Source: Bacteroides caecigallinarum (GTDB taxonomy: Bacteria > Bacteroidota > Bacteroidia > Bacteroidales > Bacteroidaceae). Taken from it: a stretch of DNA of 64,000 nucleotides. Position 1 is the first letter of the stretch, and each line of letters begins with the position of its first letter. The stretch is from the NCBI RefSeq assembly GCF_016902295.1, contig NZ_JACJLQ010000013.1:1-64000 (forward strand), in the 5' to 3' direction. The position numbers and the translations under genes are program-made. Below the pieces are notes generated by a model, which made no database searches, was not told the origin of the DNA, and was given only the letters and a program-made list of their open reading frames with translations. Below are positions 52,516 to 59,063 of the stretch, piece after piece.

Positions 52516-52846
52516 TTATAACTTAAATTCTCTACTTTTGCTTGGCTCTTCTGTCGGTCTTCGTAAACTATGCCGTAATTTATCAAACTGTTCTTTGAAC
52601 ATGAGAAAACCATTTATGCGTTTTTTCAAATAAAGAGAGTTCAGCCAGGAAATTTCCCTGTCTTTGGCTTCAAGCTCTTGACTGTGTATTCTTAAAGATC
52701 GCGTATCTGTTTTCCGTGCTGTTTCTGCATTTGTTGCATCTTAACTTTTAATTCATCAATTTCTTTATCACGCTTGGCAACTTCCTGACGCAATTTTGCA
52801 TTGACATTATCAATGATTAGAAATTTTATGATATTTCTTGAATGTA
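52516..52846 (-). pseudogene. Broken coiled-coil gene remnant
   Basis: The minus strand encodes NVNAKLRQEVAKRDKEIDELK in one frame, ending IRDL-stop, and continues after a frame change with SQELEAKDREISWLNSLYLKK and ends REFKL-stop at 52516. Charged coiled coils of this kind form the C-terminal ends of mobilization proteins. No start codon survives; the upstream end runs into leader 10. The stretch 52219-52515 shows no gene. Likely a truncated, frameshifted relic. Confidence 0.5.
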
Positions 52847-53157
52847 TAGGTTTGAGAGCCTTTTTATCGTCTCCCTTTATATCTGTCTTTCAATCCTTTT
52901 ATATCTTTGTCCTTGCAGTCCGTCCTGACCTTCCGGCTTATTGTTCCGCGAAAGTAACGGATAACAGCTGCACCTTGCAAATCCTCACGGCCTGCGGTGG
53001 CCGACGGAAATCTTCCTTCTCGGGGAGAAGCGTATTTCTGTCGCCAGATTTGTCCGGTTGCCGTTATCACTTTCGTGGTGCGGAAAAATAAATCCGGCGA
53101 AGGTCTTTAAGGACCGAACGCAGGGAAAATAAAAAAACGAAATTAAAAATTTGAAGT
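52847..53157 (+). promoter_or_regulatory. Palindromic leader 10
   Basis: The clearest copy. Left arm 52927-52983 has a minus-strand promoter: TTG (52978-52980), 21 nt, TACTTTCGC (52948-52956). Right arm 53047-53105 repeats GATTTG, GTTATC, ACTTTCG, GCGGAA, AATAA, CCGG and AAGGTC in order, with TTAC changed to TCAC at the -7 box. The apical stem CGACGGAAAT/ATTTCTGTCG (53002-53043) encloses CTTCCT and AGCGT. The tail stem GGTC/GACC (53102-53115) is followed by GCAGGGAAAATAAAAAAA and the ATG at 53158. Confidence 0.8.
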
Positions 53158-53568
53158 ATGGAAAAAAACAGTGAGAAAAAAGTGGTCGTTGACGGTTTGA
53201 CGTTAAAACTTCTGCGTAAGGATGAAAAATGGGTCTTCCCGTTTGTTACCTACTACCAGCACGGACTGGGCAGCCCAATCTGTCTGGAATTGCTTGAATA
53301 TAAAGAAGACAGCAACGGTTTCGAGCCGGAAGCAGTCATAACCGTCAATCTTCCGGGCGTGGAGCGTAATGCCGGCTGCCAGTTCATCGACACGAACAAC
53401 AACGGAGAAGCGGTGCTGGACTGGCTCGTGCTTTATGAGTTAGGTGTACCGACTGGCAGATACGCCGCTTCCGGCCATTGCATGTATCCCGAAGTGGACT
53501 TCTACCGGAGCGAGCGCTTCATGCGTCAGAAAGAATTTTGCGACAGGCATTTCAACTTCGTCGGCTGA
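53158..53568 (+). CDS. DUF4313-like protein
   Basis: A 136-residue acidic protein. The pattern VNLPGVERNAGCQFIDTNNN, then LYELGVPTGRYAASGHCMYPEVDF, is close to DUF4313, a small protein common in Bacteroidota and Firmicutes mobile elements. No activity known. It is the only gene behind leader 10 and is followed by a terminator. Confidence 0.75.
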   Translation: MEKNSEKKVVVDGLTLKLLRKDEKWVFPFVTYYQHGLGSPICLELLEYKEDSNGFEPEAVITVNLPGVERNAGCQFIDTNNNGEAVLDWLVLYELGVPTGRYAASGHCMYPEVDFYRSERFMRQKEFCDRHFNFVG

Positions 53569-53578
53569 CAGGCAGGGG

Positions 53579-53602
53579 AGGGCAGTCATATTGGGCTGCC
53601 TT
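53579..53602 (+). terminator. Terminator
   Basis: Stem AGGGCAG/CTGCCTT with one G-T pair and a 10-nt loop, starting 11 nt after the stop at 53568. The following sequence is not very T-rich, so strength is uncertain. Confidence 0.5.
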
Positions 53603-54386
53603 CATTGCCGGCAATTCCCTTTTTATGGCATACCGTCCCGGCATTTCATCCCTTTTCTACCCGGCTTTTCCCGCCCATGAAGCAAGGTAGGAGGTCTGTG
53701 CCACAGTCCGCTCTGCAATCCAAGGTACGGAAGGCTGTGCCGGAGCAACGGCAGTCCGCTTCATGCCGCTCCATGCCGGAGCTTCGACGGATGTCGAAAC
53801 AACACGGTATTCCGCTATGCAAGGCTTCCTGCCGGATCTTGCTCTGGCACATTCCGCCTTTAATCCGTATCTTTTCTTTCCGGGCCGTCAGTGTCATGGG
53901 CAAACGGTGACACATCCCGCTTTGCGCCGGCCTCCATATATTCCGGCAGATCTCAAGGCGGAAAGAGTCCCCTTTCTGTTTGCCCGGCAGACCACTGCTC
54001 TCTACCCGCCCAAGCCGTTTCTCCCGTTATATCACCCTTTCCCTCTGCTTTTATCCCCGGCAGGGCCGTCCGTACAGTTATAATCGGTGCGACTTTATGC
54101 TTTCTCCGGATGCTTTCTGGCAGTCACCGGTCTGGTTTTACCGCTGCAAATATAGGCCGTCGCGCCTGTCCCTTACGTTTTGAAGTGCATTTCTTGCAAA
54201 TTCTTCCTTGACAGCCGGGGCTGACAAGAGTAATTGGCAAAAAAAACGACGTGTGCGGCTTTGCCGACAGCCTTTGGTTGCAGCATAAAATCCCGACAGC
54301 GGTTCAGACAGAAAGGAACCGAAAAGAGGGAAAATAAAAAAAGGTAACGGCAGGACCAACCACCTTGCCACAAAACATTTTATATT
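53603..54386 (+). promoter_or_regulatory. Palindromic leader 11 (before the second ssb) and long C/T-rich spacer
   Basis: From 53603 to about 54120 I see no gene, only C/T-rich DNA. Left arm 54127-54170 has a minus-strand -7 box TATATTTGC (54145-54153). Right arm 54251-54302 pairs with it (GAC, GCCT, TTGCAGC, TAAAA, GAC) but reads CCTTTGGTTGC at the box. The apical stem TTGC(a)AATT/AATT(g)GCAA (54194-54240) encloses CTTCCT and AGAGT. The tail stem CGGTTC/GAACCG (54300-54321) is followed by AAAAGAGGGAAAATAAAAAAA. Confidence 0.72.
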
Positions 54387-54800
54387 ATGTTACATGTACA
54401 CACTATCGGACGCATCGGCAAAGACTGCCAGGTGATTGCAGGAGCCCACGGCTCATTCATGGCCATGAACATAGCCGTTGACGATTATGCAAAGGGACAG
54501 AACGTCACCACATGGGTAAAGGTAAGAAGCAACAAGGAGAACCACATCCGGTTGGCTGAATACCTCACCAAAGGACGGCTGGTGCTTGTTGAAGGCACGC
54601 TCTCATCTTCCCTGTGGACGGACAAAAACGGGGAGAGCCAGATTCAGCTTTCCATTACGGCGGAGAGCATCGCATTCATCAATACAGGCAAGAAGGACAG
54701 CTCGGCTGGCAGCCCGGACAACATGGCGGCCACAACGGACAGCACACCCGTACTCCCTGCCGATATGCCGCAGGACGACAAGGACGACCTGCCGTTCTGA
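54387..54800 (+). CDS. ssb: Single-stranded DNA-binding protein with acidic tip
   Basis: A 137-residue SSB with an OB-fold over about residues 1-105 (MLHVHTIGRIGKDCQVIAGA, TTWVKVRSNKE, LVLVEGTLSSSLWTDKNGE) and a flexible tail ending in MPQDDKDDLPF, the acidic tip by which SSBs recruit host repair and replication proteins. It differs from the SSB at 2.9 kb, which has a basic tail. It stands behind leader 11. Confidence 0.92.
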   Translation: MLHVHTIGRIGKDCQVIAGAHGSFMAMNIAVDDYAKGQNVTTWVKVRSNKENHIRLAEYLTKGRLVLVEGTLSSSLWTDKNGESQIQLSITAESIAFINTGKKDSSAGSPDNMAATTDSTPVLPADMPQDDKDDLPF

Positions 54801-54947
54801 CAAAGGCATCACCGGTGACGGTATGGACTGGACTATGGTATATGCCGTATCCGGCAGTCAGGGGGATCGACCCGCTGCCGGTATGGTGTATGCCGGTTTC
54901 AGTTTACACCACAGACAGAAATAAGAACGACCCGAAATGATAGAGAT

Positions 54948-55133
54948 ATGAGTAATTACGATTTTATAAAGGCTGGAAGCAAGGTTTTCTGGCATGACCC
55001 GGACGGCGGTTTGTCGGACGGTGTGTATCAGGTGGTGGATGTCCCGGAGGAAATCGAAGAGGACAGTATCATTTTGATAGCCTCGGGCTATTCGGAGGCG
55101 GAAGTATTCGCAGCGGAACTGTCGCCGCTGTGA
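54948..55133 (+). CDS. Small acidic protein
   Basis: A 61-residue acidic protein beginning MSNYDFIKAGSKVFWHDPDG, with a beta-rich, SH3-like look (GVYQVVDVPEEIEEDSIILI). No family known. It is 147 nt after the ssb stop, with no terminator between, so read-through from leader 11 is likely. Confidence 0.62.
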   Translation: MSNYDFIKAGSKVFWHDPDGGLSDGVYQVVDVPEEIEEDSIILIASGYSEAEVFAAELSPL

Positions 55134-55593
55134 TTTTCTTCAGGTGGCATATCGGAGTTGCCCGATATGCTGCCTGTTCCGCCAATCCTTTTATACGATT
55201 TGTGGAAAATTTACCTTTTGTATTTGTCAAATATCACATTCTTTTATACCCATTTATAGCGTTCATCCACACCGTTTCCATCTCCGGCAAACCCGTTTCC
55301 CTTTTCTATACGGCCGGGCCTTTATCCTCTCCTGGTCATTCCTGCTGTCACCGGCCATTGGTTTTATCAGATGCAAAGGTCGGCAGTCGCGCTTGATCCG
55401 TCGGCTTGAAGTGCATTTCTTGCAAAATTCTTCCTTTCCGTGAAAGAGTAATTTGGCAAGAAAAGCCGCCGTATGAAGCTGTTCCGACGGCCGGAACCTG
55501 CATCCATAAAACCCCAAAGGCGGTTCGGCAGAAAAGAACCGACAAGAGGGAAAATAAAAAAACAAGTTATTAACAAATTAATTTTTTTGAATT
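55134..55593 (+). promoter_or_regulatory. Palindromic leader 12 (before parB)
   Basis: Left arm 55351-55395 has a minus-strand -7 box GACCTTTGC (55373-55381). Right arm 55475-55523 pairs with it (GCATC, ATAAAACC, AA, GG) but reads GGAACCTGC at the box. The apical stem CTTGC(a)AAATT/AATTT(g)GCAAG (55419-55460) encloses CTTCCT and AGAGT. The tail stem CGGTTC/GAACCG is followed by ACAAGAGGGAAAATAAAAAAA. Shares sequence with leaders 11 and 13. Confidence 0.72.
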
Positions 55594-57324
55594 ATGGAAG
55601 CAACAAACATGAAGTCAGTAGAGAAGAACATCGCATCGGTAGCATTGGCAGACATTCAGCCGAGTAACTACAACCCTCGCAAGACCTTTGACGAGGCGAG
55701 CCTTGCCGAACTTGCCGAGAGCATACGGCAACAGGGTGTCTTGCAGCCCATAGGTGTACGCTCCATTGATGAAAACCGCTTCGAGGTTGTCTTTGGCGAA
55801 CGCAGATACCGTGCATCGCTCATGGCAGGACTGGAAACCGTTCCGGCAGTCATATACGAAGTGTCGGACGAGGTAGCCGAGGAAATGGCGGTCACGGAGA
55901 ACCTGCAGCGCAAGGACGTTACACCCATAGAGGAAGCAAACGCCTATCAGAAACTGATAGAGAGCGGACGGCACGATGTGCATTCATTGGCTGTTCAGTT
56001 CGGCAAGTCGGAAGACTATATTCGCACACGGCTCAAATTCACGACTTTGATTCCCGAAATCGCAGCCCTTTTGGAAACGGACGAAATCACAATCAGTGTG
56101 GCAAGTGAAATCTGCCGATATGGTGAGGACATACAGAGTGAGGTGTACGGCAGGCATCTGAAAGAGGGAGTCATATACGGCAGTTGGCGTGGCATGAAAG
56201 CCGTAGATGTGGCGAAACGCATAGAAAGTGATTATACGACTGACCTTGACCGCTATTCCTTTGACAAGACCCTCTGCAAGTCCTGCCCGCACAACACCAA
56301 CAACATGATGTTGTTCTGTGAGGGCAGTTGCGGAAAGTGTGCCAACAGGAAATGCCTTGAGGACATGAATGCAGCCTATCTTGTGGAAAAGGCCATGCAG
56401 ATGTTGGCAGACCATCCTACCGCTTCGCTTGCTTATTCTATCTTTTACACCTACAACGACACGACTGTCAAGCGGCTTGAGGAACTTGGCTACGAGGTGG
56501 AGAGATTATCATGCCGCCATGAGGACTATCCCGAACTGCCCGAAGCACCCGAAGCGGCAGATTACGAGACCACGGAAGAATACGAAGAAGCCCAAAGGGA
56601 CTTCGAGCAGGAGCAGGAAGATTACAAGGCTGAATGCGAGGACATATTACGACGAAGTGAAGAGGGGGAAATATCGCTCTATGTTCTTATCGGTAACAAA
56701 GACCTCTTTCTCGGTTATGTGGAGAACTCCGCAACGAATACGGCAAACGGCACGTTATCGACAAAGGAGAAAGAACTTACTCCGCTTGAGAAACTGGAAA
56801 AGCAGGACAAGCGCAATAAGGAAATCGCCCTTGAAAAGACGGTTGCGGACACCAAGAAGCGGATATTAGAGGTGGACACCGCCGAAACCAAGTTCGGAGC
56901 TGACGAGGACAAGATGATTTATTACTTCCTCCTTTCATATCTCCGCAGGGAGCATTACGCAGCCGTAGGCATTGAGGACGAGAATGTGTACTACCTTTCC
57001 GACAAGGACAAGTTGCGCATCATTGAAAACCTGAATGGCAAGGCGAAAGCCGTTATCCGCAGGGACTTCTTGATTTCCGAGTTCCAAGACGCACCGGCCA
57101 GCGATGCCGCAGCCACCCTCTTGCTCCGATTTGCGGAGAAGCACATGCCCGAAACGCTTGCCGAAATCCGAAAGGGTTATGATGAAGTCTATGAGAAACG
57201 CCACCAGCGCATCGAGGAAAAGAAAGCAGTCCTCATGGTGCAGGACAAGGCCAGGCAGGAAGCGGAGCAGCAGGAAGAACCGCAACCCGATGAAACGCCA
57301 CAAGCCGAAGATGTAGCGGCTTGA
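55594..57324 (+). CDS. ParB/RepB/Spo0J-family protein with cysteine cluster
   Basis: A 576-residue ParB-type protein. Residues about 10-120 form the ParB N-terminal domain with SNYNPRKTF, the GERRYRA CTP-binding motif and ENLQRKD; a helix-turn-helix region follows (about 125-200). A cysteine cluster with CKSC, CEGSC and CANRKC near residues 228-256 could bind zinc, which is not usual for ParB. The rest is charged and coiled. It may bind a partition or regulatory site on the element, yet it has no adjacent parA; leader 12 drives it alone. Confidence 0.85.
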   Translation: MEATNMKSVEKNIASVALADIQPSNYNPRKTFDEASLAELAESIRQQGVLQPIGVRSIDENRFEVVFGERRYRASLMAGLETVPAVIYEVSDEVAEEMAVTENLQRKDVTPIEEANAYQKLIESGRHDVHSLAVQFGKSEDYIRTRLKFTTLIPEIAALLETDEITISVASEICRYGEDIQSEVYGRHLKEGVIYGSWRGMKAVDVAKRIESDYTTDLDRYSFDKTLCKSCPHNTNNMMLFCEGSCGKCANRKCLEDMNAAYLVEKAMQMLADHPTASLAYSIFYTYNDTTVKRLEELGYEVERLSCRHEDYPELPEAPEAADYETTEEYEEAQRDFEQEQEDYKAECEDILRRSEEGEISLYVLIGNKDLFLGYVENSATNTANGTLSTKEKELTPLEKLEKQDKRNKEIALEKTVADTKKRILEVDTAETKFGADEDKMIYYFLLSYLRREHYAAVGIEDENVYYLSDKDKLRIIENLNGKAKAVIRRDFLISEFQDAPASDAAATLLLRFAEKHMPETLAEIRKGYDEVYEKRHQRIEEKKAVLMVQDKARQEAEQQEEPQPDETPQAEDVAA

Positions 57325-57347
57325 CCTTTCCATAATTCAGTTCAGAA

Positions 57348-57371
57348 GCAGGGCGGAGAAATCCGTCCTGC
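57348..57371 (+). terminator. Terminator after parB
   Basis: A 10-bp stem GCAGGGCGGA/TCCGTCCTGC (one G-T pair) closed by a GAAA tetraloop, 23 nt after the parB stop. The tract after it is only mildly T-rich (ATACTGTTG). Confidence 0.7.
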
Positions 57372-57781
57372 ATACTGTTGTGTTATGTGGTGCGTCGGTC
57401 ATGCCTTTTTTAGTGAAAGCCACAAGGTGCGACGGCGGCACCATGCCGCTGCTATCCCTTTCTAACCGCCTGCCGACCTTTTCCAAAGCCTTGCCTCACA
57501 AGGCTCATTCCCTTTATACCGTTTGGGGGCTTCCCATGTTTCCGCCTCCATGCCGTCACCGCCGCAGGTTTTCTACGGTGCGAATGTAGGCTGCCGCGCC
57601 TGTCCCCTCCGTTTTGAAGTGCATTTCCTGCAAATTCTTCCTTGCCGGGGCAAGAGTAATTGGCAGGAAAAAACATCGGGAATGGCTTATCCGGCGGCCT
57701 CTCCCTGCACCGTAAAACCCGAAGCGGCTCCGGTTGCAGGATGCCGAACAGAGGGAAAAGAAAAAACTTAAATTCAAAAAG
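57372..57781 (+). promoter_or_regulatory. Palindromic leader 13
   Basis: Left arm 57552-57596 has a minus-strand -7 box TACATTCGC (57577-57585). Right arm 57693-57727 pairs with it (GGCGGCCT or GGCAGCCT, GCACCGTA, AAACC, GCGGC) but reads CTCTCCCTGC at the box. The apical stem TTCCTGC(a)AATT/AATT(g)GCAGGAA (57625-57669) encloses CTTCCT and AGAGT. Tail stem CGGC/GCCG then AACAGAGGGAAAAGAAAAA and the ATG at 57782. Confidence 0.75.
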
Positions 57782-57979
57782 ATGAAAACATTGGAAGAAT
57801 TGTTACAAGAGCTTGGATGTGTCGGTGACGCATTCGACAGTACAGGAGAATTTACAGAAGCTGGAGACAAGGCATATCGCTTTCTGTTGGATTTGCTGTA
57901 TGACATTGAAGGATTGACAGGAGAAAGTGTATCAAGCATAGTCAAGGAACTTGATGGGATATGTAATGAGAATTATTAA
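57782..57979 (+). CDS. Small acidic protein
   Basis: A 65-residue acidic, helical protein beginning MKTLEELLQELGCVGDAFDS. No family recognised. It is the first gene behind leader 13 and is followed by three more small genes with gaps of 7-28 nt, likely one transcript. The ATG at 57782 follows the A-rich stretch of the leader; a longer frame from 57734 would run into it. Confidence 0.65.
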   Translation: MKTLEELLQELGCVGDAFDSTGEFTEAGDKAYRFLLDLLYDIEGLTGESVSSIVKELDGICNENY

Positions 57980-57990
57980 AAATCAAAACT

Positions 57991-58269
57991 ATGGACAGAA
58001 ATATTCAGGAATCGAAAGAGTACAGACTCGCAAAGGAGTGGGAGATGGCGGTGAACAGCTACAGTTTCGACCCCAGAAAATTCGCTGCGGCTATCCCGGG
58101 CATGCACCCGACAAATCAGCAGAGCCTTTACCGGCTTATCCGGGAGTGCATCAAGGTCATGGCAGACGACAGCCGCCGTTACGATGACCGCAACAGGGCA
58201 TCGCATGAGGAGGCGAAGTGCATCATGGAATATCTCAATGAACACGGAAAGTATATACCATTAAAATAA
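57991..58269 (+). CDS. Hypothetical protein
   Basis: A 92-residue helical protein (MDRNIQESKEYRLAKEWEMA at the start) with no recognised domain. It resembles other short helical genes of these elements. Second gene of the leader 13 unit. Confidence 0.65.
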   Translation: MDRNIQESKEYRLAKEWEMAVNSYSFDPRKFAAAIPGMHPTNQQSLYRLIRECIKVMADDSRRYDDRNRASHEEAKCIMEYLNEHGKYIPLK

Positions 58270-58276
58270 ATCGAAT

Positions 58277-58549
58277 ATGAGAACAAAAGAATTGGAATTT
58301 GACGGCAAGACATACATCTGCCGTATCGTCGATTCAATTGACGGAGAAGAATTGTTGATTGGTTCAACCGAACTGCTTGACGCCTTGCAGCCGGGCAGTT
58401 TCGAGGATGTGAACGAAGGTTTTGCCAGTAAGGAAGCGGAAGACCTATACGACGAGGTATTCTACTTTACAGAACCGCAGAATCTTCTTCTGCCGGACAA
58501 GGAACTGATTGAAGTCTTGAAGGAAAGCAACCCGGATTGGTTCGAATGA
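58277..58549 (+). CDS. Hypothetical acidic protein
   Basis: A 90-residue acidic protein beginning MRTKELEFDGKTYICRIVDS; the start looks like two beta strands. No domain recognised. Third gene of the leader 13 unit. Confidence 0.65.
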   Translation: MRTKELEFDGKTYICRIVDSIDGEELLIGSTELLDALQPGSFEDVNEGFASKEAEDLYDEVFYFTEPQNLLLPDKELIEVLKESNPDWFE

Positions 58550-58577
58550 AAAGAGTATAAATCAATCAAAAATCAAG

Positions 58578-58949
58578 ATGATGGACAAAAAATATGTGGT
58601 ACAGGTCGCACAGACCGTTAGAGAACAACTGATAGCAACGACCCGCATGGAAATCCTCATGTCTTGGGGTATCGGACAATTCACGCCTGCCATATTCAAG
58701 GATTTGCCGGGTCTGAAATTCCATGTGAACGGAAGACTATTTCAGGGCGATGTGCTTATATGTCTGAACGGCTCGGACTATTACGAGGTGTATCTTCGGG
58801 ACGGTACGGGGGTGGAGTGCATCAGTGATGAAGTCTGTTTCGATGAACTGGGAGAGCTAATTGACCGCCGCATCGAAAGCGGGACGGACAAGGAGGAATA
58901 TGCCCGTTTCTGCGAACAGACGGCGATGTCGCTCAGATGGTACAAATAA
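58578..58949 (+). CDS. Hypothetical protein
   Basis: A 123-residue protein beginning MMDKKYVVQVAQTVREQLIA, with helix then strand-rich sequence (HVNGRLFQGDVLICLNGSDYYEVYL) and an acidic C-terminal helix. No recognised family. Last gene of the leader 13 unit, ending at a strong terminator. Confidence 0.68.
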   Translation: MMDKKYVVQVAQTVREQLIATTRMEILMSWGIGQFTPAIFKDLPGLKFHVNGRLFQGDVLICLNGSDYYEVYLRDGTGVECISDEVCFDELGELIDRRIESGTDKEEYARFCEQTAMSLRWYK

Positions 58950-58970
58950 AGACATAGGGGAAAAGGATAA

Positions 58971-58999
58971 CCCCGGAGGTCAGGCAAAGACCTTCGGGG
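58971..58999. terminator. Bidirectional terminator
   Basis: An 11-bp stem CCCCGGAGGTC/GACCTTCGGGG (one G-T pair) with a 7-nt loop. It lies between convergent genes ending at 58949 and 59064. Short T-rich tail. Confidence 0.75.
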
Positions 59000-59063
59000 C
59001 TTATTCATGTTACAGGTTCAGAGCCGTTTTTGCCTGATTTCCGGCATTCTCCTTTACGGATTA

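Noticed and set aside
53891-54211. Overlapping 67-106-residue frames before the second ssb
   Set aside because: Pro/Arg/Ser-rich and mutually overlapping; the region is a C/T-rich spacer.
440-57781. Palindromic leaders as CRISPR repeats or insertion-sequence ends
   Set aside because: Copies are dispersed, each before a gene, not in arrays; no terminal repeats, target duplications or transposase were seen.
440-57781. Leader hairpins as simple intrinsic terminators
   Set aside because: Separate terminators with T-tracts precede several leaders; the leader stems are long, palindromic with promoter words and followed by A-rich sequence and a start codon.
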